Assembly (NCBI GenBank): GCA_037140375.1
Contig: JBAXER010000004.1
Coordinates: forward strand, 1-64,000
Direction of reading: 5' to 3'
DNA length: 64,000 nucleotides
Source of the DNA: WLMZ01 sp037140375
GTDB taxonomy: Bacteria > Actinomycetota > Acidimicrobiia > Acidimicrobiales > Ilumatobacteraceae
Shown here: positions 7,988 to 15,488 of the stretch, piece after piece
Layout of the letters: every line of letters begins with the position of its first letter
How positions within the stretch are numbered: the first letter of the stretch is position 1
Translations under genes and position numbers: made by a program
The notes under the pieces: generated by a model
Seen by the model: the letters and a program-made list of their open reading frames with translations, nothing else
What the model was told of the DNA's origin: nothing
Databases searched by the model: none

Positions 7988-8709
7988 GAACGCATGCTAG
8001 GTGCGGGCCGTTCGTACTTGTAACCGAGTCCCCGGATGGTGACAATGCGCTCAGGCTTCGACGGATCGGGTTCGATCTTGCCGCGGATGCGCTTGATGTG
8101 CACGTCGAGAGTCTTCGTGTCGCCCACATAGTCCATGCCCCACACACGATCGATCAGCATCTCGCGAGGCAAGACCCGGCCAGCGTTGCTGAGCAACACG
8201 TGCAGCAGTTCGAACTCCTTGAGCGGCAGGCTCACCGGCTCTCCGCCAACGGTGACGATGTGCTCATCGGAGTCGATAGAGACGTCGCCAACAACCAATG
8301 AGCGACTGTTCGCTGCGACGGCAGGGACAGCACCGGATTCCATAGAGGCACGGCGCAGCAACGCGCGCAATCGGGCCACTAACTCACGCATGCGATACGG
8401 CTTGGTGATGTAATCGTCGGCGCCCACTTCGAGGCCCACGACCATGTCGATCTCGGCGCTCTTGGCGGTGACCATGATGATCGGCACGGTGCTGGTCTTG
8501 CGGATCTCGCGGCACACATCGATTCCAGAAATGCGCGGCAGCATCAGGTCGAGCAGAACGAGATCGGGCTTCACCTCATGAAAGCGAGCCAACGCCGTGG
8601 CACCGTCTAGGGCTACCTCGACTCGAAAGCCTTCACGGTTCAGGCCCACGGTAAGCGCCTCGACAAAGCTCTCTTCGTCTTCGACAATCAAAATTGTTGG
8701 AGTGGTCAT
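7984..8709 (-). CDS. regX3: OmpR-family response regulator, RegX3/PhoB type
   Basis: A 241-aa DNA-binding response regulator. The receiver domain (5-120) has acidic pocket EDE at 11-13, phospho-acceptor Asp in LVLLDLMLP, Thr in IIMVTAKS and Lys in DYITKPYRM. The C-terminal winged helix (about 145-235) shows PLKEFELLHVLLSNAGRVLPREML and VDVHIKRIRGKIE-type features. Its gene overlaps the senX3-like kinase gene as ATGA. By family and context it should activate phosphate-starvation genes; a candidate binding site lies upstream of pstB in the same cluster. Symbol assigned by homology and synteny. Confidence 0.9.
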   Translation of the reverse strand: MTTPTILIVEDEESFVEALTVGLNREGFRVEVALDGATALARFHEVKPDLVLLDLMLPRISGIDVCREIRKTSTVPIIMVTAKSAEIDMVVGLEVGADDYITKPYRMRELVARLRALLRRASMESGAVPAVAANSRSLVVGDVSIDSDEHIVTVGGEPVSLPLKEFELLHVLLSNAGRVLPREMLIDRVWGMDYVGDTKTLDVHIKRIRGKIEPDPSKPERIVTIRGLGYKYERPAPSMRS

Positions 8710-9854
8710 GTCTGTGGCACCAGCCGTTCTGGAATGTAGAGACGAAACGTAGAACCTTCGCCCTCGTGCGATTCGACCGTGATCGAACCGCCATGGTTGT
8801 TAGCGACGTGACGAACAATCGATAGGCCAAGACCTGTGCCACCGGTGCCACGACTGCGGGCTCGATCGACCCGATAAAAACGCTCAAAGATTCGATCGAG
8901 ATCGCGCGACGGGATACCAATGCCGTTGTCGGACACCACAAACGTGACGCCCTGCTGATCGGGGTACGCAGTGACCTTCACGACTCCGTTGGCGTCGCTG
9001 TACTTGACAGCGTTATCAACGAGGTTGCCGAGCGCCGAAGTGATCTGCGCATGATCGGCGTTGATACTGAGCCCAACATCAATATCGCCAGCGTCGACCG
9101 CCACCCGGTTCTGCCGAGCAAGAAAACTGTTGCGCGCCGCCGCCTCGACCACGAGCAAACCGACATCGCACGAACTCACGAGGAGGTCTCCACTGAGTTC
9201 TATGCGGGACAGTTCGAGTAGATCGTCGATCATCTTCGCCACGCGGTGCGCTTCGTTCACGGTGCGATCGGCGAGGCGACTCACGACGGCCGGATCGGTT
9301 TCATCAATGAGAGTCTCGGCGAGAACCGCCAGCGCACCAATGGGCGTCTTCAACTCGTGGCTGATGTTGGCCACGAAATCGGTGCGCACTGCGTCGAGGC
9401 GAAACCGTTCGGTGACATCTTCGACCGTGACCATCGCACCGTCGGGATCTAACGGATGAGCCTCGACGACTACCACTCGCTTTGGAGGTCCGTAGAGCTC
9501 AACCGTTTGGGTTCGAGCTTCGCCGCGCAATGCCGAGCGCAAGTTGTACTGCACGGCTGCTTGCACGAGTACCTCGTTGTGCGCATCTGACCCAGCAGTG
9601 TCAGCCGCCTTGTTGCGCAACAGCACCTGGCCGTTCTGATCAGCGACCATCACGCCATACGGCATTGCATCGAGGGCCCCCTGCAACCGATGGGCACGAG
9701 CCTGCGAGGCCGCGAGGCTCTGCTCGTTCGACAAATCGCTGCCGGGGTCGCCGCCGAGAGGTTGCGAAGCGCGCCGCGACGCCAAGGCTTTCACCGCAAC
9801 CAGAGTGGCGATCACACCCACCGCGCAACCCGCAAGCAACACGAAGAAATTCAT
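8706..9854 (-). CDS. senX3: Sensor histidine kinase, SenX3/PhoR type
   Basis: A 382-aa membrane kinase with one N-terminal helix (2-24), a PAS-like domain (about 45-140, AMPYGVMVADQNGQVLLRN), the H-box ISHELKTPIGALAVLAETL (His about 164), N-box GNLVDNAVKYS, and G boxes DNGIGIP and GTGLGLSIV. The short periplasmic part matches phosphate sensors that read the Pst transporter through PhoU. It is followed by regX3 (4-bp overlap) and preceded by phoU (3-bp gap), which supports the SenX3 call. Confidence 0.9.
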   Translation of the reverse strand: MNFFVLLAGCAVGVIATLVAVKALASRRASQPLGGDPGSDLSNEQSLAASQARAHRLQGALDAMPYGVMVADQNGQVLLRNKAADTAGSDAHNEVLVQAAVQYNLRSALRGEARTQTVELYGPPKRVVVVEAHPLDPDGAMVTVEDVTERFRLDAVRTDFVANISHELKTPIGALAVLAETLIDETDPAVVSRLADRTVNEAHRVAKMIDDLLELSRIELSGDLLVSSCDVGLLVVEAAARNSFLARQNRVAVDAGDIDVGLSINADHAQITSALGNLVDNAVKYSDANGVVKVTAYPDQQGVTFVVSDNGIGIPSRDLDRIFERFYRVDRARSRGTGGTGLGLSIVRHVANNHGGSITVESHEGEGSTFRLYIPERLVPQT

Positions 9855-9857
9855 TCG

Positions 9858-10595
9858 TTAGTCACTATTGCCGGGGATCGGCGGACGAGGCATTTCGGTG
9901 GAGTCATCGGCGCGTGAGCGGAATCGTGCTGCACCGCGATGCTCGGGCAGCCAACCGGTAACAACAAAACGAACCCGTTCGCCGATGTTGACGGCATGAT
10001 CGCCGATGCGCTCGTAGAAGCGAGCAACGACAGCCAACTGCACGGCAACCTGCAGATCGATGCGACCAGCGGCGTGGCTTTCGAAGATGGCTTGCACAAA
10101 CTGCTTCTGCAACGCATCGAGATAGTTGTCCATGTCGTCGATGGCGGCAGCTTTGGCGGCATCGTTCTCGACGAACGACTCGATAGCAGCGATGTACAAC
10201 TGCTGCGCTTGCTCACCCATGCGCGTGATGATGCCGCGCAACGTTGGATCGAGGGAGTGGCCGTAGATGCGCCGCGCTGCCTTACAGATGTTGCACACCA
10301 AGTCGGCGGAACGCTCGACCTCGGCCACCATCTTCAGCGCAGCAACGATTTGGCGCAGGTCGCCAGCCACCGGCGCCTGCAACGCCAGGATCTGAATGCA
10401 CTGGTCTTCGAGTTCGAGTGCACGCGCATCGATCTCGTCGTCGCCGTTGATGATCTGGTCGGCGCCCTCGAGGTCGCCGTTCAGTAACACTGCCGTCGCG
10501 CGTGGAATGGCCTCGGTGACAAACGCCGCCATGTGAACAAGTTCGGTACGAACATCTTCGATGTCGTGGTGAAAGCTCTTACGCAGTTCGTCCAT
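9858..10595 (-). CDS. phoU: Phosphate signalling protein PhoU
   Basis: Two-repeat helical bundle protein that connects the PstSCAB transporter to the phosphate sensor kinase and represses Pho signalling when phosphate is plentiful. It is 245 aa with an extended hydrophilic tail after residue about 215. The repeats centre on ALELEDQCIQILALQAPVAG, KMVAEVERSADLV and the second-half ARFYERIGDHAVNIGERV. Its ATG shares one base with the pstB stop (TGATG), so it is coupled to PstB. Confidence 0.93.
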   Translation of the reverse strand: MDELRKSFHHDIEDVRTELVHMAAFVTEAIPRATAVLLNGDLEGADQIINGDDEIDARALELEDQCIQILALQAPVAGDLRQIVAALKMVAEVERSADLVCNICKAARRIYGHSLDPTLRGIITRMGEQAQQLYIAAIESFVENDAAKAAAIDDMDNYLDALQKQFVQAIFESHAAGRIDLQVAVQLAVVARFYERIGDHAVNIGERVRFVVTGWLPEHRGAARFRSRADDSTEMPRPPIPGNSD

Positions 10596-11524
10596 CAGCC
10601 AAACCTTCCGGTGATGTATTGCTCGGTTCGTTCATCAGATGGGTTTGAGAACATCCGTTGGGTGCGCCCAAACTCGACCAACACGCCAGTTCGGCGGTCG
10701 TTCTTGACCTGCTCCGAACTCGCTGCACTTTCAGAGGTGAAGAACGCTGTTCGGTCGCTGACGCGGGCCGCCTGCTGCATGTTGTGGGTCACGATCACGA
10801 TCGTGTAACGCGACTTCATTTCGTGCATGAGATCTTCAATGCGAGCTGTAGCGATGGGGTCAAGAGCCGAACAGGGCTCATCCATCAGAACCACTTCGGG
10901 CTCAACGGCGATGGCTCGGGCGATGCACAAACGCTGCTGCTGGCCACCCGAAAGACCAAGCCCCGAGGTCTGCAGCCGGCTCTTCACTTCGTCCCACAAG
11001 GCAGCGCCGCGCAACGAAGACTCGACAATGGCGTCGAGCTCAGCGCGCTTTTTGATTCCGGCCAACCGAGGCCCAAATGCCACGTTGTCGTAGATGCTTT
11101 TCGGAAACGGATTCGGCTTCTGAAACACCATGCCGATGCGCCGGCGCACTTGGGCGGCGTTTACCTCGGGTCCATACAGATCGATGCCGTGATACGTGAG
11201 CAGACCGCTGACGCGTGCACCACTGATGAGATCGTTCATCCGATTGAAACATCGCAGAACAGTGCTCTTGCCGCAGCCAGAGGGGCCAATAAACGCCGTG
11301 ATTTCGTGCTCGCGAATGGTGAGGTTCACGTTGCGAACGGCGCACTGATCGCCGTAGTGCACTTCGAGATTGCTCGCCACCATGACGACGTGCGTGTCAG
11401 AGGCAGGTTCGGTGGCAGTGATCGTGGGTGTCGAGGTGGCAATGCTCATGTCAGGTACGAGCGATCGGCGCGGCAGCAACGGAGCAGGGGCGTTCGTTTC
11501 GGGCTGTACTTGCGCAGCGACCAT
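10595..11524 (-). CDS. pstB: Phosphate ABC transporter ATP-binding protein PstB
   Basis: The ATPase that powers high-affinity phosphate import by PstSCA. It is 309 aa, with a non-family N-terminal extension of about 45 residues rich in Thr/Ala/Pro. Walker A GPSGCGKST, signature LSGGQQQRLCIARAIA, Walker B VVLMDEP and the PstB-specific GMVFQKPNPFPKSIYDNVAFG are all present. ATG 11524 is preceded by AAAAGGTG at good spacing, so the long N-terminus is probably real. pstS, pstC and pstA are absent from the window. A PHO-box-like direct repeat lies about 120-140 bp upstream. Confidence 0.93.
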   Translation of the reverse strand: MVAAQVQPETNAPAPLLPRRSLVPDMSIATSTPTITATEPASDTHVVMVASNLEVHYGDQCAVRNVNLTIREHEITAFIGPSGCGKSTVLRCFNRMNDLISGARVSGLLTYHGIDLYGPEVNAAQVRRRIGMVFQKPNPFPKSIYDNVAFGPRLAGIKKRAELDAIVESSLRGAALWDEVKSRLQTSGLGLSGGQQQRLCIARAIAVEPEVVLMDEPCSALDPIATARIEDLMHEMKSRYTIVIVTHNMQQAARVSDRTAFFTSESAASSEQVKNDRRTGVLVEFGRTQRMFSNPSDERTEQYITGRFG

Positions 11525-11641
11525 CAGGCACCTTTTGTGAACGATTCATCCCGTGTTTGTCTTCACCTTCACCACATTCGAGCGAGAACTCGATGAACAA
11601 CGAGGCGAACGGTACGGCATCAAGGTAACCGATAGCCCCAC

Positions 11642-11663
11642 CTCAGATGAACAAGAGGTGAAC
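11642..11663 (-). promoter_or_regulatory. Candidate PHO box upstream of pstB
   Basis: On the minus strand two direct-repeat units spaced exactly 11 bp read GTTCACCTCTT and GTTCATCTGAG. This matches the actinobacterial PhoP/RegX3-type pattern (GTTCAC-like units, 11-bp pitch). It lies just after the ppk stop and about 118 bp before the pstB start. A weaker GTTCGCC/GTTCATC pair with 12-bp pitch lies at 11592-11610, closer to pstB. Confidence 0.65.
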
Positions 11664-11690
11664 ACCGCAGCCCAGCGGCCATGCGGTGCG

Positions 11691-13742
11691 CTAGCGAACT
11701 TGGCGTTCGCTCACCCAGTGATACATGCGTTCTTGGCTATGTGGCGCGAACGAATCGGTGGGCCCAACGCGCAACCACGTGTCGTCGGGCTGCATATCGA
11801 AGGCAACGACATCGGGGGCCAGATAGAAACTGATCACCTGATCGAGCCAAGCAATGTGCTTGGGATGCTCGACCGGCGCCAACAATTCAACTCGGCGATC
11901 GAGGTTGCGCGGCATCAGGTCGGCCGAACCAATGAAGTGTGCAGGTGACCCGTCGGCGCCGCCGTGACCAAATCGGTACACCCGCGAGTGCTCGAGATAG
12001 CGGCCGAGTACACAACGAACCCGAATGTTGTCGGAGAGTCCGGGCACGCCAGCACGCAGGCAACAAATACCGCGCACCAACAGGTCGATACGCGCCCCAG
12101 CCTGGCTCGCTGCGTACAACGCCTCAATGACCTCAGGATCGCCGATGGAGTTGGTCTTGATGGTGATATGGCCCTCGCTGCCATAACTGGCTTCGTTGGC
12201 GATGAACTGCAGTAAGCGACTACGAAGCCCGTGTGGCGCAACGACAAGCGACTTGTAGTCATGGGCCCGGCTGTATCCGGTGAGGTGATTGAACAGCTGG
12301 GTCGCGTCTTCGCCCATCGCGGGGTCGCACGTCAGGAAGCCGATGTCTTCGTAGACACGAGCGGTCTTTGAGTTGTAGTTGCCGGTGCCGAAGTGCACGT
12401 AGCGCCGCAAACCATCGGCATCGGATCGCACGACCAACACGCACTTGGCATGGGTCTTGAGCCCAACCACGCCGTACACCACATGAACACCCGCACGTTC
12501 GAGCGTGCGCGCCCAAGTGGCGTTCGTGGCTTCGTCAAAGCGGGCCTTGAGTTCGACCAGAACAGCAACCTGCACGCCGCGTTCGGCGGCCCGAATGAGG
12601 CTGCGCGCAATCGGGCTATCGCCCGATGTGCGATACAGGGTCATCTTGATCGACTGCACCCGAGGATCGGTGGCGGCTTCGTCGATGAACGCCTCGATCG
12701 AGCTCGCAAACGACTCGTAGGGGTGATGCACCATCAGCGCCCGTTCGCGGATGACCGAAAACAGACTGCGATCGGTTTCTTCGGCCCGGGCAATGCGCCC
12801 CGCCGTAACGGGCGGCCACGGCGCATCTTTGAGCGCAGGTCGATCGAGTGAGTGGATGTTGAATAAGCAGGTGAGGTCGAGCAACTGGCGATGGAAGCTG
12901 ACCGCGTCGTTGGCAAGCTCAAGCTCTCGCTGCAATACATCGAGCATTTCGGGGCTCATTGAGGTCTCGACCTCGAGACGCACAGCGCGGCCAAAGCGAC
13001 GGCGCCGAAGCTCGAGTTCAACCGCCGCCAACAGATCGTCGGCTTCTTCGTCCTCTACGGTGAGATCGGCGTTACGGGTGACACGAAAAACGGCCCACTC
13101 TTCGATGATCATCCCGATAAACAACGTGTGCAGGTGCGCGGCGATCACTTGCTCTACCGGCACGAACCGCTGGCCATCGCTGAGTGCCACCAAGCGGGGG
13201 AACACCGTAGGAATCTTGAGGCGGGCAAAGCGGCGCTCGCCAGTCTCGGGGTCACACACCATCGCGGCGATGCTCAACGCCAGGTTTGAGATGTAGGGGA
13301 ACGGGTGTGCCGGATCTACGGCCAGCGGGGTCAGAACTGGAAAGATACGCCGCTGAAAGATCTCGACTGCGTAGCTTTTATCGAGCTCGCTGAGTTCGTT
13401 CCATGACAAGATCTCAATGCCTTCGGCGCTGAGCAATGGCCGTAGCTGATTTGCCACGATGTCTTCTTGGATCGAGATGTGCTCGCGCACTGCCACGGTG
13501 ATCGCAGCAAGTTGTTCGAGCGGCGTGCGACCATCGGGCGTAGCCGTGACGATGTCGGCGGCTACTTGGTCGTGCAGCGCTGCAACGCGCACCTGGAAGA
13601 ACTCATCGAGGTTTGATGATGCAATCGCGATGAACTTGACGCGTTCGAGCAGCGGAACGCCTGATTCGCCAGCGAGCGACAGCACTCGGCGGTTGAAATC
13701 GAGCCAACTGAGTTCACGATTGAGGTGGCGCTCATCGACCAC
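11691..13742 (-). CDS. ppk: Polyphosphate kinase 1
   Basis: Reversibly polymerises the ATP gamma-phosphate into polyphosphate. At 683 aa it has the full PPK1 length: N-terminal domain HLNRELSWLDFNRRVL, head domain, and two C-terminal PLD-like domains. The autophosphorylated His is expected in GLKTHAKCVLVVR, with the second catalytic-region His in LEHSRVYRF. The start is GTG 13742, 15 bp after the upstream 88-aa gene, which should be co-transcribed. A PHO box and pstB follow, so phosphate storage and uptake are linked here. Confidence 0.95.
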   Translation of the reverse strand: MVDERHLNRELSWLDFNRRVLSLAGESGVPLLERVKFIAIASSNLDEFFQVRVAALHDQVAADIVTATPDGRTPLEQLAAITVAVREHISIQEDIVANQLRPLLSAEGIEILSWNELSELDKSYAVEIFQRRIFPVLTPLAVDPAHPFPYISNLALSIAAMVCDPETGERRFARLKIPTVFPRLVALSDGQRFVPVEQVIAAHLHTLFIGMIIEEWAVFRVTRNADLTVEDEEADDLLAAVELELRRRRFGRAVRLEVETSMSPEMLDVLQRELELANDAVSFHRQLLDLTCLFNIHSLDRPALKDAPWPPVTAGRIARAEETDRSLFSVIRERALMVHHPYESFASSIEAFIDEAATDPRVQSIKMTLYRTSGDSPIARSLIRAAERGVQVAVLVELKARFDEATNATWARTLERAGVHVVYGVVGLKTHAKCVLVVRSDADGLRRYVHFGTGNYNSKTARVYEDIGFLTCDPAMGEDATQLFNHLTGYSRAHDYKSLVVAPHGLRSRLLQFIANEASYGSEGHITIKTNSIGDPEVIEALYAASQAGARIDLLVRGICCLRAGVPGLSDNIRVRCVLGRYLEHSRVYRFGHGGADGSPAHFIGSADLMPRNLDRRVELLAPVEHPKHIAWLDQVISFYLAPDVVAFDMQPDDTWLRVGPTDSFAPHSQERMYHWVSERQVR

Positions 13743-13757
13743 GGGTCAGTGACCGAT

Positions 13758-14024
13758 CTATTGCTGTTCTTCTTCGTCGGCGTAACCGAGAAGCCATTCG
13801 ATCGAAATGCCCTCGCGCTCGGCATCGCGAACAACGCGCTCACGATTGCGGCGGAACTGTGGGTCGTCACGAGGCAAGAGCACCAGACGGGCCAACACGC
13901 GTGCACGGAACTCTGAAAGCAACGTGTGATCGCCGTAGCCGAAGTCGACCTCCCAATGAGGCGACACGGGGCCGAGATACACGATGCGAGCGTGGGCTCG
14001 TGGTTGAACGGTTGTGTCGGTCAT
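13758..14024 (-). CDS. Small conserved-looking hypothetical protein upstream of ppk
   Basis: An 88-aa soluble protein of unknown function. Features are IVYLGPVSPHWEVDFGYGD in the first half, then an Arg-rich helical part (RDDPQFRRNRERVVRDAEREGI) and an acidic end EEEQQ. ATG 14024 has CAGGAG about 9 nt upstream, a strong ribosome site. Only 15 bp separate it from ppk, so it probably heads a ppk operon. I cannot assign a family. Confidence 0.65.
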   Translation of the reverse strand: MTDTTVQPRAHARIVYLGPVSPHWEVDFGYGDHTLLSEFRARVLARLVLLPRDDPQFRRNRERVVRDAEREGISIEWLLGYADEEEQQ

Positions 14025-14148
14025 GACTCACTCCTGGCGTACGAAACGCTGATTGTACCGGACAGCCTTGGATTCGCCGAACAATTGTGCTTGACTATCC
14101 GAAGCGGGAACCAAATGGATGCGCTGTTCGTCTGAAGAGAGACGTACA

Positions 14149-14205
14149 CGTGGTCCGGTTGTCCCAAGCCCCTCGGGGCTCGTGCGGGCGGACCACCAAA
14201 TGGTG
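14149..14205 (+). promoter_or_regulatory. Structured 5' leader of whiB with mutually exclusive stems
   Basis: Outer arms GTGGTCCG (14149-14156) and CGGACCAC (14188-14195) enclose a perfect hairpin AGCCCC-TC-GGGGCT (14166-14179). The right outer arm also overlaps CCACC (14192-14196), which pairs with GGTGG (14201-14205) across an AAAT loop. Only one of the two outer pairings can form, and the AAAGG ribosome site follows at once. This has the layout of an attenuator or translational switch, but matches no riboswitch class I know. Confidence 0.5.
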
Positions 14206-14226
14206 GAACCAGCGAAAGGCTCGTTA

Positions 14227-14490
14227 ATGCACGATCACACTTCAGAAGAGGAAGCCACCATCTGGATGGCTCAAGGCAACTGCCGCAACTACCCTCCAGA
14301 AGCGTTTTTCCCAAGCGACGGAGTAGGCGTCGACCGAGCCCGCAAAATTTGTGCAACATGCTCTGTGGTCGACACCTGCCGCGAATACGCGCTGCATAAC
14401 CGAATCGAGCATGGCGTGTGGGGCGGATGTAGCGAGCGTGAGCGTCGCCGCATCCTCAAGCGCCGCCGCCTTGCCGTGGCACCAGGCTGA
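14227..14490 (+). CDS. WhiB-family iron-sulfur transcription factor
   Basis: An 87-aa actinobacterial regulator. Four Cys ligands for a [4Fe-4S] cluster appear as C in QGNCRNY, the CATC pair and C in DTCREYA. The GVWGG turn and the basic C-terminal helix SERERRRILKRRR contact sigma-A and DNA. ATG 14227 follows AAAGG with a 7-nt gap and is chosen over longer in-frame readings that cross the structured leader. A strong hairpin terminator follows. Which WhiB paralogue it is cannot be told from sequence alone. Confidence 0.92.
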   Translation: MHDHTSEEEATIWMAQGNCRNYPPEAFFPSDGVGVDRARKICATCSVVDTCREYALHNRIEHGVWGGCSERERRRILKRRRLAVAPG

Positions 14491-14522
14491 GCACCACTCG
14501 GCGTTGGGTCACGACCAACTTC

Positions 14523-14550
14523 GGACGAAGACGAAAACGAAGACGAAAAC
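14523..14550. repeat. Short GACGAAAAC-type tandem repeat
   Basis: Two copies of the 12-mer GAAGACGAAAAC plus a partial copy lie between the whiB stop and the terminator. No coding role; a small microsatellite-like tract. Confidence 0.6.
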
Positions 14551-14553
14551 ATC

Positions 14554-14583
14554 AAACGCCGGTGTCTGCGGACACCGGCGTTT
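14554..14583. terminator. Perfect 13-bp hairpin terminator between whiB and tatA
   Basis: AAACGCCGGTGTC pairs perfectly with GACACCGGCGTTT around a TGCG loop. The AAA/TTT ends give it U-rich termini in both directions, so it can serve convergent whiB (+) and tatA (-). Confidence 0.85.
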
Positions 14584-14635
14584 GCATATCAGTTCGTAAC
14601 AATGTGCTGCGGCGGGCGAACCCGCCAGCAAACAA

Positions 14636-14872
14636 TCAGTTGCTTTCGGTCTTCTCCGCAGCCTTGGCCTTGTCGAGTTCCTCGAGGCGCTTGAGCTTGT
14701 CGGCATCGCTTTCGACGGCGACGTCTTTACTGCCGGCATCAAGACCCTTCTTGAATTCGTTCTGGGCCTTGCCGAGGTTCTTGGCCAACTTGGGCAGCTG
14801 TGAGCCGCCGAAAAGCACGAGGACCAAAACAACGAGCAGGCCAATCTCTGGGGGATCAAGAAAAGAAAGCAT
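14636..14872 (-). CDS. tatA: Sec-independent translocase subunit TatA
   Basis: Pore-forming subunit of the twin-arginine translocase for folded proteins. It is 78 aa, with a short periplasmic start (MLSFLDPPE), one transmembrane helix (GLLVVLVLVLFG), the hinge GGSQLPKLAKNLGKAQNEFKKG and a charged coiled tail rich in Lys/Glu. Met 14872 has TAAGGT 6 nt upstream and no Shine-Dalgarno, so it is likely leaderless. tatB and tatC are not here. It sits between two whiB genes. Confidence 0.93.
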   Translation of the reverse strand: MLSFLDPPEIGLLVVLVLVLFGGSQLPKLAKNLGKAQNEFKKGLDAGSKDVAVESDADKLKRLEELDKAKAAEKTESN

Positions 14873-14953
14873 GTGCCTACCTTACCAGTGGGTCGTTGAG
14901 AGAGATAGTCGCCAGACTCTGTTTTTCGTCTAGATGCAGCGACCTGCGGGGCG

Positions 14954-15226
14954 TTAGGCCGTGGCCGTGCGGCGTGTGCTCTGGGCGCGCTGACGACGCA
15001 AGCGACGACGCTCGCGCTCGCTGAGGCCACCCCAGATACCGAACTTCTCGCCGTTAACGAGAGCGAACTCAAGACAGTCGAGACGCACGACGCAGCCCCG
15101 GCAAACCTCTTTCGCCTCACGCGTGCTTGCGCCGCGCTCTGGGAAAAAGAGGTCTGGGTCTACGCCCAAACAGTTCGCCTGGTCTTGCCAGCTGCGATCG
15201 TCGTCATGTGTGTTACTAAAACTCAT
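14954..15226 (-). CDS. Second WhiB-family iron-sulfur transcription factor
   Basis: A 90-aa protein with cluster ligands at QANCLGV, CRGC and LDCLE, the GIWGGLSERERRR turn-helix and a basic tail (RRLRRQRAQSTRR). ATG 15226 is decided by CAGGAGG 8 nt upstream; a longer frame to 15355 would read through the leader. The ribosome site is part of a 12-bp perfect palindrome (15228-15239) and the leader carries an inverted repeat (15256-15294), so expression is likely controlled after transcription or by an operator. It is clearly diverged from the whiB at 14227. Confidence 0.92.
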   Translation of the reverse strand: MSFSNTHDDDRSWQDQANCLGVDPDLFFPERGASTREAKEVCRGCVVRLDCLEFALVNGEKFGIWGGLSERERRRLRRQRAQSTRRTATA

Positions 15227-15227
15227 A

Positions 15228-15239
15228 AGGAGGCCTCCT
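15228..15239 (-). promoter_or_regulatory. Palindromic Shine-Dalgarno AGGAGGCCTCCT
   Basis: A perfect 12-bp palindrome holds the ribosome site AGGAGG next to its own complement CCTCCT, directly before the second whiB. The mRNA could mask its own ribosome site in cis or pair with another copy in trans. Confidence 0.5.
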
Positions 15240-15255
15240 GCCCTTCGTCGGCCAT

Positions 15256-15294
15256 GGGTGCGATTGTCGCTCAAATTGCAGCGTGATCGCACCC
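15256..15294 (-). promoter_or_regulatory. Inverted repeat in the leader or operator of the second whiB
   Basis: GGGTGCGAT (15256-15264) and ATCGCACCC (15286-15294) are perfect 9-bp arms with an inner CGCT/AGCG pair, 30-68 bp before the start codon. It could be an RNA hairpin or a dyad operator. Confidence 0.5.
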
Positions 15295-15416
15295 CTGTAA
15301 TTACATTGCTGTCATTGTCCCCTATCACATCACGTTCGCGCAAGAGAGGATTCATTATTTGTGAGATTTCTCGCGCCGTCCGCGCGAACTAGTTCTCACG
15401 CTGCACCCCCACGCGA

Positions 15417-15465
15417 CGAAGTGGCGGCGCTCACGCCCCTCATGGAATCGTGCGCCGCCACTTCG
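15417..15465. repeat. 49-bp palindromic repeat, copy 1 (diverged centre)
   Basis: Perfect 14-bp arms CGAAGTGGCGGCGC and GCGCCGCCACTTCG enclose a 21-bp centre that differs from copies 2 and 3. It lies 24 bp beyond the stop of the VWA gene and ahead of the whiB leader. Confidence 0.85.
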
Positions 15466-15488
15466 CCAACGTGACGGCAGCTAGGGGA

